Origin: Cupriavidus sp. UYMMa02A
GTDB lineage: Bacteria; Pseudomonadota; Gammaproteobacteria; Burkholderiales; Burkholderiaceae
DNA: 64,000 bases
NCBI GenBank assembly: GCA_001725945.1
Contig: LRMT01000277.1
Span: 62,001-126,000 of the forward strand
Direction of reading: 5' to 3'
Shown here: one piece after another, positions 1 through 9,503 of the stretch
Position numbering within the stretch: the first letter of the stretch is position 1
How the letters are laid out: each line of letters opens with the position of its first letter
Notes under the pieces: generated by a model
Told to the model about the DNA's origin: nothing
Databases searched by the model: none
What the model saw: the letters and a program-made list of their open reading frames with translations, nothing else
Position numbers and translations under genes: made by a program

Positions 1-195
1 CAGCGCCAACGGCACTTCCAGCGCGCCGGGGACGGTCACCACCAGGGTGTCTTCGCCTTCGACGCCGAGCTTTTCCAGCTCGGCTACGCAGGCTTCGAGC
101 AATTCGGCGCAGACCGGCTCGTTGAAGCGGGCCTGCACGATGCCGATACGCAGGCCTTCACCGTCGAGGTTGCTGGGGTAGAAGCCGTGATCCAT
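1..195 (-). CDS. ribH: 6,7-dimethyl-8-ribityllumazine synthase, N-terminal part
   Basis: Partial gene cut by the left edge; about 65 N-terminal residues are visible. The reading IGIVQARFNEPVCAELLEAC followed by VTVPGALEVPLAL is the lumazine synthase fold start, with the RFN motif and the PGA(L/F)E(V/I)P motif that forms the substrate pocket. The enzyme condenses 5-amino-6-ribitylaminouracil with 3,4-dihydroxy-2-butanone 4-phosphate, the penultimate step of riboflavin synthesis in the cytoplasm. It lies 64 bases downstream of ribBA on the same strand, which makes the butanone substrate, so co-transcription is likely. The start ATG at 193-195 is the only sensible one. Confidence 0.95.
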   Translation of the reverse strand, partial: MDHGFYPSNLDGEGLRIGIVQARFNEPVCAELLEACVAELEKLGVEGEDTLVVTVPGALEVPLAL

Positions 196-259
196 TGTTC
201 AGTTCTCCAAAGTTCGGGGGTGCGGCCACGGCCAGGCGTGGCCGCCAGGATATTCAGTT

Positions 260-1369
260 TTACTCGGCCTGCCCGTTCATGGGCTGGTAGCCGGTCACTT
301 CCAGGTCGTAGCCGGTCATGCTGGGCATGCGCTGCGTGGCTGCCAGCACCCGCATCTTGCCCACGCCCACATCCTTGAGGATCTGCGCGCCCATGCCATA
401 GGTGCGCAGGTCCGGCTTGCGGCGCGGGCGGTTTTGCGGTTCGTCCAGCGCGGTGAACTGGGTGAAGAGCTGTTCGGCCGAGTCGCCGCAGTTGAGCAGC
501 ACCATGACGCCGCTTTCGGCCTGGGCGATCGCCTCGAGGGCGGCCGGCATGCTCCACGAATGGGTAGTGCGGGACACTTCGAGCAGGTCGAGCACCGACA
601 GCGGCTCGTGCACGCGCACCAGCGTTTCCTGCGTTGGCGTCGGCGTGCCCTTGACCAGCGCCAGGTGGGCGTGGCCGGTGGGCTTGTCGCGGTAGGCGAT
701 GCTCTGGAAGGTACCGTACGGCGTTTCCATGGACCGCTCGCCCACGCGCTCGACGATGCTCTCGGTGCGGCTGCGGTAGTGGATCAGGTCGGCAATGGTG
801 CCGATCTTCAGGTTGTGTTCCTGCGCGAATTCGATCAGGTCGGGCAGGCGTGCCATGGTGCCGTCGTCCTTCATGATCTCGCAGATCACGGCAGCAGGCG
901 TCAGCCCGGCCAGGGCGCCGAGGTCGCAACCGGCTTCGGTGTGGCCGGCGCGGATCAGCACGCCGCCGGGCTGGGCGGTCAGCGGGAAGATGTGTCCCGG
1001 CTGCACCAGATCGGACGGCTTGGCGTCGCGTGCGACGGCGGCCTCCACCGTTCGGGCGCGGTCTGCCGCCGAAATGCCGGTGGTCACGCCCTCGGCGGCT
1101 TCGATCGATACCGTGAAGTTGGTGCCGTGCTGGGTACCGTTGCGGCTGACCATCGGCTGCAGGTTCAGCTGGCGGCAGCGTTCGGCGGTCAGGGTCAGGC
1201 AGATCAGCCCGCGGCCATGCTTGGCCATGAAATTGATCGCCTCCGGTGTGACGAAATCGGCAGCCAGGACCAGGTCACCTTCATTCTCGCGGTCTTCTTC
1301 ATCCACGAGGATGACCATGCGGCCGGCACGGATGTCGGCAATGATGTCTTCGGTACGGGCGATTGTCAT
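260..1369 (-). CDS. ribBA: Bifunctional 3,4-dihydroxy-2-butanone 4-phosphate synthase / GTP cyclohydrolase II-like protein
   Basis: Intact gene of 369 codons. The N-terminal half (about residues 1-205) is the RibB domain: DEEDRENEGDLV carries the acidic metal and substrate site and HGRGLICL follows. The C-terminal half (about 210-369) resembles RibA, but the usual zinc-binding cysteine cluster of GTP cyclohydrolase II is not evident in it, so as in many proteobacterial RibBA proteins the second activity may be weak or absent. The open frame runs further upstream to 1525, but that extension is low-complexity and unlike the family; ATG at 1367-1369 gives the canonical MTIARTEDIIADIRAGR start. 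It probably forms an operon with ribH downstream. Confidence 0.93.
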   Translation of the reverse strand: MTIARTEDIIADIRAGRMVILVDEEDRENEGDLVLAADFVTPEAINFMAKHGRGLICLTLTAERCRQLNLQPMVSRNGTQHGTNFTVSIEAAEGVTTGISAADRARTVEAAVARDAKPSDLVQPGHIFPLTAQPGGVLIRAGHTEAGCDLGALAGLTPAAVICEIMKDDGTMARLPDLIEFAQEHNLKIGTIADLIHYRSRTESIVERVGERSMETPYGTFQSIAYRDKPTGHAHLALVKGTPTPTQETLVRVHEPLSVLDLLEVSRTTHSWSMPAALEAIAQAESGVMVLLNCGDSAEQLFTQFTALDEPQNRPRRKPDLRTYGMGAQILKDVGVGKMRVLAATQRMPSMTGYDLEVTGYQPMNGQAE

Positions 1370-1621
1370 GGCTGCTGGGCGGCAAAAAGGGGCGGAAAAG
1401 CGGCCAGCCGTCGGGCGGCGGCTCAAACGTGCGGTGGAATGCTGCGGGGTGTGCGCCGGGCCGGTCACGGAGCAACGGCCGGGGGGCGCATCGTCAAACG
1501 GGATATTGTACGCCAAGGCAGGCAATGCGGGAGCGTGCCTGCGCCCTCAGACAGGGCGGCCAGACACCGGCGCGGCGCCTGAGGCACAGCGCCGGAAATT
1601 TGGCGGGATGTGTCGGATGTG

Positions 1622-2672
1622 TCAGTGGCTGGCGGGCGGCACGGGATCGTGGACGATGACGCCGTACCACCCCATGCCGGGGTAGGTTTCATAGCCGGGC
1701 GTGCGGGCGAAGGCGACCAGCCGGCCGGCATTGTCCACATAGAAGCCCGATGCGGCGTTGCCATCCTGCAGCGGGAACACGTCATCCAGCACGCCGGCGC
1801 CGTCGGACGCCGCGATCACGCGGCGCCCGGAGTCCAGCAGCAGACAGCGGGTGCCGCGCCATTCGTCCTGGGACAGCCGGACGTTCCTGACCACCGCGGC
1901 GGCTTGCGGTGTCCAGTCGAAAAAGATGGCCAGCACGCCAATGGGCTCGCCGTCCGCCTTGCCCCCGGCGCGGATTGCGGTGGCGTAGGTGGCGACTTCG
2001 GACTGGTTCAGAAAGCGTGACACGGCAATGTCGTGCGAGATGTAGTCCTGGCCCGACGCGGTTTCCATGGCGCGCCGGAACCAGTCGACGCCGGACACCA
2101 TGCGCCCTGCCACGTTACCGTAGGTACCCGGGCGGCCATTGGCCAGCACACGGCCATGCGCGTCGATGACCCACAGGTCCACGTAGACCGTATAGCTGTC
2201 CAGGATGATGCCAAGCCGCTTGCTGGCCCACGCGCAGGCCGATGGGTCGGGCTGCGCGGCGGCGGCCACGATGGCTGCGTCGGTGGCCCACCAGCGGACA
2301 TCGCACGAGCGTTCGTACAGGTTACGGTCGATCAACTCGATCATGTTCAGCGCCATGTCGCATAGCGCTGGCCCTGGTGGTCGCGCATCTGCCGGATCAT
2401 GCGTCGCCAAGCTGCGTCAGTTCCGTGATGGAACCGGCAAGCTCGCTGGTGAGTTCCGCGGTGATCGCAGAGATGCGCTCTGACACTTGTTTCACCTGGC
2501 CGGCCACCACGCTGAAGCCGCGGCCGGCATCGCCAGCACGCGCAGCTTCTATCAGCGCATTGAGCGCGAGGAACTTCGTCTCGCGGTTGATCTCTGCAAT
2601 GCCCGCGATCTTTCGGTCCGCGACGCGGCCGACATGGTGGGACAGTTCAACGATGCGGTCGGCACTTGCCAA
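1622..2672 (-). CDS. Cytoplasmic methyl-accepting chemotaxis-like protein with C-terminal Cache-type sensor domain (two frameshifts)
   Basis: About 350 residues in three reading frames, joined across single missing bases near 2401 and 2364. Residues about 1-80 hold a shortened MCP signalling tip (ETKFLALNALIEAARAGDAG then GFSVVAGQVKQVSERI), the hairpin that contacts CheA and CheW. Residues about 110-350 form a single Cache-like ligand domain (DLWVIDAHGRVLANGRPGTYG, GWYGVIVHDPVPP). There is no membrane segment, so it would act in the cytoplasm. The order, signalling before sensor, is the reverse of classical receptors. I take the TTG at 2670-2672 as start because a strong AGGGGAGAAAGGAA ribosome site sits directly before it. 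No che genes are nearby. The ligand cannot be predicted. Confidence 0.75.
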
Positions 2673-2825
2673 TTCCTTTCTCCCCTGTGCTGATTGTTCT
2701 TGCCGGCGCCTGACGGTGGCAGCACGCCCTGCTTGGCGAAAAAGCAAGATTCGCGCCAATAATTGCGTACTTTGGTGCGCGCCGGGGAATGCCGGGCGTT
2801 CGCGGGGGAGGAAGCGGAGGACTAG

Positions 2826-3247
2826 GTGTACGTGGTCGGTACCAGCTACGGCACCGTATCAAGGGCCTTCCTGGCGCTGAAGCTGGGCGGGCGCATCGAT
2901 GGCGCCGTGCATACCGCGACCTTCACCGATCCGCGCACCCGCCGCCAGGCCCACGGCACGCCGATGCGCGATTTCGACTGGAGCGCGGTGAAGGTGGACC
3001 CCAGCTCTTCGTCCATCACAAGGACGACCCGTGCCCGCTGACGCAATACCGCAGCATCGTCGCGCGCAAGGGTAACGTGCCGCTCGTGACCGTCCAGGGT
3101 AGCAAGGGGGCGCGCGGCGAGCCGTGCGAAGCGTTCTCGGCGCACGGCTTTGTCGGACGCGAGCGGCCGGTGATGCTGGCGATCTCTGACTGGATCCTGG
3201 AGCGGAAGGTGCAGGAGGCCGTGGGGGCCGATAACAGCGAAGACTAG
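2826..3247 (+). pseudogene. Alpha/beta hydrolase remnant
   Basis: The C-terminal half of an alpha/beta hydrolase. It opens with VYVVGTSYGTVS, where GTSYG is the nucleophile elbow (GxSxG), and continues with HHKDDPC (acid loop) and a late AHGF that supplies the catalytic histidine. The frame changes near 3000, probably through one lost base. An in-frame TAG stands immediately before the GTG at 2826, and the N-terminal core strands expected upstream of the elbow are missing, so unlike the other frameshifted genes here this looks truly truncated. The substrate is unknown. It lies between the chemoreceptor-like gene and ribE, convergent with ribE. Confidence 0.6.
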
Positions 3248-3286
3248 GTTGCGAAGGGCGGATTGCGTTGCGCCCAGCCCGCGACC

Positions 3287-3915
3287 TTATTGTTCCGCGC
3301 CAGACGCCGACAACATCCGCTCCACGTATCGCGCAATCAGATCGATCTCCAGATTCACGCGGCTGCCAGGCTTGAGTTCCTGCAGCGTGGTCACCTCCAC
3401 CGTATGTGGAATCAGGTTGATCGAGAACACGCAGCCATCGGCCTCGTCGCTGACGCGGTTGACGGTCAGCGACACGCCGTTGACCACGACCGAGCCCTTG
3501 TACGCGAGGTAGCGGCCCAGTTCGCGCGGTGCACGAATACGCAGCTCATGCGATTCACCCACCGGTGCAAAGTGCACGACCTCGCCGAGACCGTCGACAT
3601 GGCCCGAAACCAGGTGCCCGCCGAGCCGGTCCGCCAGCCGCAGTGCCTTTTCCAGATTGACGCGGCCCGCGCGTTCCAGGCCCACGGTCTTGTCCAGCGA
3701 TTCGCGCGAGACTTCCACGTCGAAGCTGTCGGCAGTCATGGCGATCACCGTCATGCATGCGCCCTGGATGGCGATGCTGTCGCCGATGCCCACGTCCGAG
3801 AGATCCAGCCCGCCCGCCACGACGTGCAGGCGCACGCCGGCGTTATCGGCGTTCTCGCGGCCAGGGGGGTAACGGTCTCGATGCGGCCCACGGCCGCGAC
3901 AATGCCAGTAAACAT
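3287..3915 (-). CDS. ribE: Riboflavin synthase, alpha subunit (one frameshift)
   Basis: About 209 codons. It dismutates two 6,7-dimethyl-8-ribityllumazines to riboflavin. The start MFTGIVAAVGRIETV is the invariant N-terminus of the family, and the two lumazine-binding repeats follow (IGDSIAIQGACMTVIAM, then GSVVVNGVSLTVN). A single base is missing near 3861, so the first 18 codons and the rest are in different frames; restoring one G in the run after ACCCCCCTG reconnects them without any residue out of place. It sits 43 bases downstream of ribD on the same strand. The ATG at 3913-3915 is chosen from the family N-terminus. Confidence 0.93.
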
Positions 3916-3958
3916 GTGCTTTCTCGTAAGTTCGGGTGTTGGTAGCTGGAGTGTCCGG

Positions 3959-5073
3959 TCAGGCGTCGTTGCGGCGCGCGATCAGGCGCAGGTCCTCTCC
4001 GATCTGGCGCACATCATGCCAGCGGAACGTCGCGGCATCCTGCAGCCGGGACAGCGGCGGCAGGTTGAACATGCCCTGGGCGTCGCCGAGCAGCTTCGGC
4101 GCCAGATAGACCAGCAGTTCGTCGGCGCAATGTTCGCGGATCAGCGAGCCATTGAGCTTGAATCCGGCTTCAACATGGAGTTCGTTGATGCCGCGCCTAC
4201 CCAGCTCCGCCAGCATCTGGCGCAATTCGACCTTGCCGTGCGGGTTCGGCAATACCACGACTTCGGCGCCGCGGGCCTCAAGTGCGTGGCGTCGTTCACG
4301 ATCGTCCACCGCGCAGAAGACCAGCACCGGTTTGGCAAAGTCGCCACTGTCCGGCGTCAGGATGTGTGCGTCAAGCGAGACTTCCAGGCGCGAATCCACC
4401 AGCACGCGTTGCGGCTGGCGCGGTGTCGGAATGGCGCGCACGGTCATCTGCGGATTGTCGTCGCGCACTGTGCCGATGCCGGTCAGGATGGCGCACGCGC
4501 GCGCGCGCCAGGCGTGGCCGTCGTCGCGCGCGGCTTGCCCGGTGATCCACTGGCTCGTGCCATCGTGCAGGGCCGTGCCGCCATCCATCGATGCCGCCAC
4601 CTTGACGCGCACCCACGGCAAGCCGCGCGTCATGCGCGACACGAACCCGATGTTCAGGTCGCGCGCCTCCTTTTCCAGCAGCCCGCAGCGCACGTCGATG
4701 CCGGCGTCGCGCAGCCTTTGCAGGCCGCGGCCCGATACCGACGGGTTGGGATCTTCCATCGCCGCCACCACGCGCGCGATGCCGGCGCGCGCAGCGCATC
4801 GGCGCAAGGCGGCGTGCGGCCGAAATGGCTGCATGGCTCCAGCGTCACATAAGCGGTGGCGCCCGCCGCGTCGAGGCCGCGCGACTGCGCGTCCTTCAGC
4901 GCCTGGATTTCGGCGTGGTCCTGGCCGGCAGGCTGGGTGAATCCCTGGCCAATGATCTGCCCGTTCTTGCTCAGCACGCAGCCGACGCGCGGATTGGGGG
5001 TGGTGTTGAACATGCCTCGCGCAGCCAGCGCAAGCGCTTGCTGCATGGCGGCGTGGTCGGAATCGGAAAACAT
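3959..5073 (-). CDS. ribD: Bifunctional riboflavin deaminase/reductase (one frameshift)
   Basis: About 371 codons. The N-terminal deaminase domain carries the zinc site: DHAEIQAL and then PCSHFGRTPPC, matching HAE and PCxxxGxTPPC. The C-terminal reductase domain starts around residue 150 (RVKVAASMDGGTALHDG, ITGQAARDDGHAWR). It performs the second and third steps of riboflavin synthesis from GTP. One base is missing near 4790, in CADALRA(A)GIARVV, exactly between the domains as read, so the two halves lie in separate frames. The start is the ATG at 5071-5073 (MFSDSDHAAMQQALALAARG). It leads the ribD-ribE pair. Confidence 0.92.
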
Positions 5074-5119
5074 TTGGCCGGTGACTCTTGCCCGCTGGGC
5101 GTTGGTGTGCGTGCCGCTG

Positions 5120-5676
5120 TCAGGGCGGGGCAGGTTCGCCCGATGCCTCGCAGTCCTTGTCATGCCCGGGCGTGCAAAGGCGGATTCGCCCTTGCGCTCC
5201 CATGCGAACCTGGCGCTGCTCGCCGCGGCAACTGAGTGTGAACGTGGCAGCCTGAAATCCGCCCTGCTCAGACCGAGAGTATCCCACAGCTGTGAATCGC
5301 AGGACGTTGCTGGCGCGTGCGGTCTGGCGCAGGGTGACGGTAAGGCAGGGCGCGCCGATCTGGACGACCGACAGGGTAATGGCGTCCTGCCAAGGCCTGT
5401 CGGCTACGTTTGTGGCCGTCAGTTGCCAACCTGGTCCAGCGTGTTGTTGCCGTCGAGCGGTTGCAATGCAATTTCGGCCCGCCGCGCCATGGCTGTGCTG
5501 CGACCAAGCGCCAGGGACCCGGCGAGCCGGTCTGCGGCAATGATCACTTGCTGCCGGGCCATCAACGCATCGGCGGCGGGATAGGCGATCGCCCCGAGCA
5601 CCGCAATGACCGAAAGGCAGGCCAGCAACTCTGCCAGCGTGACACCACGCTTCCGGTCAAGAGCAGATTGCGACAT
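5120..5676 (-). CDS. fimT: GspH/FimT family pseudopilin (one frameshift)
   Basis: About 185 residues, last gene of the minor pilin operon. The N-terminal KRGVTLAELLACLSVIAVLG is a type III signal: cleavage after Gly and a conserved Glu at +5 (here LAELL), followed by the hydrophobic stalk helix. The rest matches the GspH/FimT layout with a small C-terminal beta domain; four late cysteines (APCLTV, TLSCRG, LCTPGHDKDC) could form disulfides. A base is missing near 5428 (DQV|WQLTATNVAD); beyond it the frame runs cleanly to a TGA at 5120. The start lies one base after the pilE stop. It is thought to belong to the priming complex of type IV pili in the inner membrane. Confidence 0.85.
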
Positions 5677-5677
5677 A

Positions 5678-6145
5678 TCAGCAGTCAGGGCCCGGGTGGG
5701 TGGCCTGGATGGCTCCTGCAGGCATGGTCAGCCATTGGCCCGTACTGCGCAGGATGAGCACGCCGCAGCGATGGTCCGGCACGAGCGGCGTTGCCCGGAC
5801 TTCCACGCAGGCATCCAGGCCGGCCTGAGGACATGCGGCGGCCGTGATGACGTGGCGGGGACTGGCTGCCGGCGGCACGGGCCGAGGCCAGTTCCCGGCC
5901 GCGATGTTGCCGCCCGGTTCCCGTGCGAACGTCATGGCCGCGGTGGCATGCTGCTCGAGTTCCAGCATCGCGGTGACCAGTTCTGCCCGTGCCTGTGCGC
6001 GCCAACCGCGCGCCAGATATTGGTCCCACACCGGCACAGCGAACGCGGCGAGGATGGCAATCACAGCAATCGTGATCAACAGCTCGATCAGGCTGAATGC
6101 CCGTTGGGGCGCGGCCATGTGCGCAGAGGCATGTCCCGGCTTCAT
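5678..6145 (-). CDS. pilE: Type IV minor pilin, PilE-like
   Basis: About 155 residues. The leader contains RAFSLIELLITIAVIAILAA, the classic prepilin motif with Glu at +5 and a hydrophobic alpha-1 helix, here preceded by Ala where Gly is commonest, so processing deserves note. A cysteine pair in the C-terminal part (AAACPQAGLDACVE) suggests the pilin D-region disulfide. The start at 6145 is chosen because its ATG overlaps the pilY1 stop as ATGA, indicating translational coupling; an in-frame ATG nine codons later (MAAPQRAFSL) would leave a shorter leader. PilE-type minor pilins join pilus shaft and tip complex in neighbours of this family. Confidence 0.85.
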   Translation of the reverse strand: MKPGHASAHMAAPQRAFSLIELLITIAVIAILAAFAVPVWDQYLARGWRAQARAELVTAMLELEQHATAAMTFAREPGGNIAAGNWPRPVPPAASPRHVITAAACPQAGLDACVEVRATPLVPDHRCGVLILRSTGQWLTMPAGAIQATHPGPDC

Positions 6146-8003
6146 GGGGTGTCCTGTTGAATGGGCGCCACGATTTCGCGCCAGCTGATGCGTCCGGTGC
6201 GTCGCGTTGCAATGGCCGTTGACAGCGGTCGCGCAGATCTCTCGTCCGCCGACCACAGCGTGACCGCGTGCGCTTGCGAGCTGCTTGTCCCCGCGACCGG
6301 TTGCGCGCCTGGAAGTAAAACACCGGTCGCAACGAAGCCGCCTTCCGGACCAGTGGCCTGCCCGGTCACGAAAACCTCCAGCGGCGCGCCCTCCCGGGCA
6401 CGACCAGCGGATTCGCCCGTCGCGGCCAGCACGAGGTAGGCGCGCTGAAGACCGTCGGCTGCGCGCGTCGTGAAATAGAGGTATCCCGGAAACACGTCGA
6501 CAAGCGCCTCGAGTTGTTCCCCGGCATTCGGCAGTGTCAGGTGCCAGCCCGCTCCGGGCGCTGAGCGGTCTCGTCCGGGCATGGCGCGCAGCAGGAACCT
6601 GCGCCTGCGGGCTCGGCGACGATGCGCGTCGGGATGCCGCCGGCGCGTGTGGAGATGGCCGCGACTTCGCTGCCTTGTCCGAACACGACCAGCGGCGAGG
6701 CGGAGCCGCCCACTAGCAGCGGGGGTTCTGCGCGATCGTCCGGCTTGCCGGCCACGGGCAGTTTGTGCCGGCATGTCGGGGTGCGCTGTGCAGGACGTCG
6801 GGCCGCGTCCGCCAACGGAAAGTGCCAGAGCTGGCCGCTGTCGTCGGTGGCATAGATGGCCAGCGCCATGCCTGCCATGTCGCTCAGAATGCTGACGCCG
6901 GCGAGCGCCGATGTCGTGGCCGCGCCGGTGCAATCGCGTTCGGGCAGCAGCCACGTCAGCGCCGGACTGTCAGCCGGTCGTTCCAGCGGTATCAGCGCGA
7001 GGCCGGGACGGGAGCCCGCGCCGTCGGCGCGCGCCTCCAGCGTGGTGACGGCGAACCATCGGGGGCCTGCGTCGCTGGCAAAGGCGGCGGCGCGAACGGG
7101 ACCACGCGCGGAAAGCGCAAGGGCGGTCGTTGCCGTCATTTCCCAGAGCAGGCGGACTGGCGCGGGATCCGCAGGATCGGTGATGTCCAGCGCGAACACG
7201 CCGGGTGTGCCGTGGTCCCCGCCCATGGCAGGGATGCCGCACAGCAGTACCGTGCGCCATTCGCGGTGAAGAACGACATCCGCCGCCTCCGGACGGGGGC
7301 ATGGCACGGGCGCCAGCGCGCCCTTCGGATCGGTCATGATTGCCGCCTGGGACAGCAAGGTGCGCGGCAAGTAGCCGACGAACTCCTCGCCGGTGATGGC
7401 GCTGAACCCATGCAGCAGTGCATCGGTAGTGCCAAGCCAGACCATATGTGGCCGCGTGCGATAGCGGTCGCGAAACGCGCCGTGCCCGGCCTTGCCTGGT
7501 TGCCAGACCGGGGGTGGTACCACGAGCACGCGCGCGCCGCGGGCATTGGCCATGCGGGTCTCGCGCGGACGCAAGGCGGTGTTGCCGAGGTCGCCGCGCA
7601 ACCACGCAAGCCTGTCCGGACCGGACACTCCGGTAGCGGTGCCCTGCACCACGGCCTGCTGGCTTGCCGCATCGAGTGCGGACCACTGCAGTGAGACCAG
7701 CCGTTCCGCATCCATGCCGGCAGGCGCGATCGACGTGTACAGATGCCGCGAAGCGGCCGACTTTGCGTCGAGCCGTGCGCCGGCTTCCCAGAGGCTCGCA
7801 TGAGAGGCCGGATCCGGCGCGGGCGCAAGCGGATTCCATCCGAGCGCGCGCAGGCGTCCGGTCCAGGGGTAGATACCGTTCTGCGGCAGGTACGCCAGTG
7901 GCAAATTGCCGGCCGGAATGTCTACGGCCGTGGCGCACCATGCTGCCGACGACGGCCACATGAGCCAGGCCAGGACATGGAGGACCACGATTGGCCCTCT
8001 CAT
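6142..8003 (-). CDS. pilY1: Type IV pilus tip/biogenesis protein PilY1, short form (one frameshift)
   Basis: About 620 residues with an N-terminal signal peptide (VVLHVLAWLMWPSSAAWCA). What is seen is mainly the C-terminal PilC-type beta-propeller: YLPQNGIYPW, RPHMVWLGTTDALLHGFSAI with TGEEFVGYLPRTLL, then WHFPLADAARRP and GYLYFTTRAADG. Classical PilY1 proteins are 1000 residues or more and carry an N-terminal von Willebrand A-like region; none is visible here, so this is a short propeller-only form. A single missing base near 6550 splits it (CPDETAQRPER|GWHLTLPN). The start overlaps the pilX stop by four bases. PilY1 acts at the pilus tip in adhesion and in control of extension and retraction. 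Confidence 0.85.
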
Positions 8004-8566
8004 GGCTGGATCACGCTCTGGACCACGGCGCTCGTATCGCGGCGTCGGCCGAAGCCGATCGCCGTGACGCGCAAGCGCGGCATGGTGGCATCGCCGATGA
8101 CTTCGGCCATATAGCGCGGAGGAATCGAAGTGCCGGCGATCCCGTCTGGCAACCCGGGCATCGCGCGGCCGGTGAACGTGCCAAACGGCACGCCAATGTC
8201 ATCCGCGGATGCCGGAGCGGATAGCCAGGCCTGCCAGGCAGGCGCGCCGTCGATAGCCGGGACGCAGATTCCGGCCTGCATGCCGCTGCCGCAGGTTCCG
8301 CTTGCCGGAAAGGGGGCGAGACGGCCTGGCGGGCCGGTTCCGGCCATGGCTGCCATGAGATCGGCTTCGCCGTCGAGCAGCGCCGCTTCCGCAGCCCGGA
8401 ATGCGATTTCCCGCTCAAGTTGCCAGGCCGCAAGCTGGCGGTTGGACAGCAGGAATTGCAGCGTGGCCGCTGCGGTGAAGACGGCGAGCAACAGGAATGT
8501 CGCGGCGAACAGCAGCGTTGCACCTCCATGCGCACGGCGGCGGTTGGCCACAGGCGCGGTCAGCAC
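8000..8566 (-). CDS. pilX: Type IV minor pilin assembly protein PilX
   Basis: About 188 residues, intact. The N-terminus RRRAHGGATLLFAATFLLLA followed by a short hydrophobic helix and NRQLAAWQLEREIAFRAAEA is the PilX_N arrangement, with the characteristic A(F)RAAEAAL(LD) turn. I choose GTG at 8564-8566 because it overlaps the pilW TGA; the open frame itself begins further upstream inside pilW. One cysteine pair lies in the soluble domain (GTCGSGMQAGICVP). It is part of the tip-priming complex with PilV, PilW and PilY1. Confidence 0.82.
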   Translation of the reverse strand: MLTAPVANRRRAHGGATLLFAATFLLLAVFTAAATLQFLLSNRQLAAWQLEREIAFRAAEAALLDGEADLMAAMAGTGPPGRLAPFPASGTCGSGMQAGICVPAIDGAPAWQAWLSAPASADDIGVPFGTFTGRAMPGLPDGIAGTSIPPRYMAEVIGDATMPRLRVTAIGFGRRRDTSAVVQSVIQP

Positions 8567-9503
8567 TGCGTTTCCTGGCAGCGCGCGTTTCGCAGCCGGA
8601 TCGTCGTGGCGAAGATCCGCCAGGTGTAGCGGCCATGCCCCGGCAGCCGGTCGATGGCGTCGCAATGGCATTGCCGGCGTGAGCTTCGGTGCCAGTCGCA
8701 GGCATGGCAGCAGCGGCGGCGCCGCTGCGCCGTTCCAGCCGGAAGGCCAGCGCCACCTGCACTGCCAGCACGCGGTGCCAGGCGTCCTCTCCCATGGCGC
8801 TCACCTGGTCCGCGCGCAGGAAGATGTCGGGAAGCCTGCCGCCGCGAGTGTCGATGCCGTAGCGGATTTGCATCGACTCGACGCCGCGCACCAATGCGCC
8901 CGAGGTCCAGCCGCTGCCATCGATGCGGCCGTTTCGTCTTGCCGGATAGCGGCATAGCAGTTGAGGCTCGCCGTCGCTGGCCATGGCCACGTAGACGAGG
9001 TTCGAAGTCACGTAGCTCGCCTCGGCGGATGGGTCTGCCCCTTGCGCGGCAACGGCGTAGCCGCTGCAGTCGATCATGGTCTGGTCGGGCAGGGCGGCGT
9101 CGCGCGCCTGCCCGCTGCCGCTGAAGCGGACCAGCAGTGCGTCGCTGCCCGCAATGCCGGCCTTGCCGCAGCCCGGTACTGCCGCGATCGATGGCTGGCC
9201 GCAGTCATCCGCGCCACTTATCGCTGGAGACTCCGGCGCCTTGCCTGCCGCATCGGCAACCCAGCCGCTCTGCCGGACCAGGGTGGAGAGAACATTCAGC
9301 GCGCGCTGTCCGCGCTCTTCAAGCAGCATGCGTTCTGCGGTGGCGAGATACGCTGCGCGGCATAGCAGCAACGCGGTGCCGGCAACTGCGGTGACGATGA
9401 GGCCGAGCGTCAGGCCGACCATCGTTTCGGTCAGCGTGAAGCCGTCCGCCCGCGGATCGCCGAGGTGCCCGATCGCCAGGCGTGGCCTCACGGCTGCAGC
9501 CAT
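8560..9503 (-). CDS. pilW: Type IV minor pilin PilW (one frameshift)
   Basis: About 314 residues. DGFTLTETMVGLTLGLIVTA is the prepilin signal with Glu at +5. The body carries several cysteines and the PilW-type end GHGRYTWRIFATTIRLRNAR. The frame breaks near 8680: the body ends in the ATGTEAHAGNA frame and the family-like C-terminus lies in the next frame, so one base is probably lost. The ATG at 9501-9503 gives a 25-residue leader and overlaps the pilV end by 16 bases; a shorter non-ATG start nearer the signal is possible. Confidence 0.82.

Noticed and set aside
1370..1621. Possible FMN riboswitch before ribBA
   Set aside because: The region lacks the conserved RFN blocks (no GGGGCGAAAUUCCCCACCGG-like element) on the minus strand; nor were they seen before ribD.
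4496..4512. Short GC dinucleotide run as a Z-DNA or slippage site
   Set aside because: Only about 15 bases within the ribD coding frame, which stays open across it.
3263..4852. Long plus-strand open frame of 529 codons
   Set aside because: Antisense to ribE and ribD, whose protein motifs are unmistakable; long antisense frames are common at this GC content.
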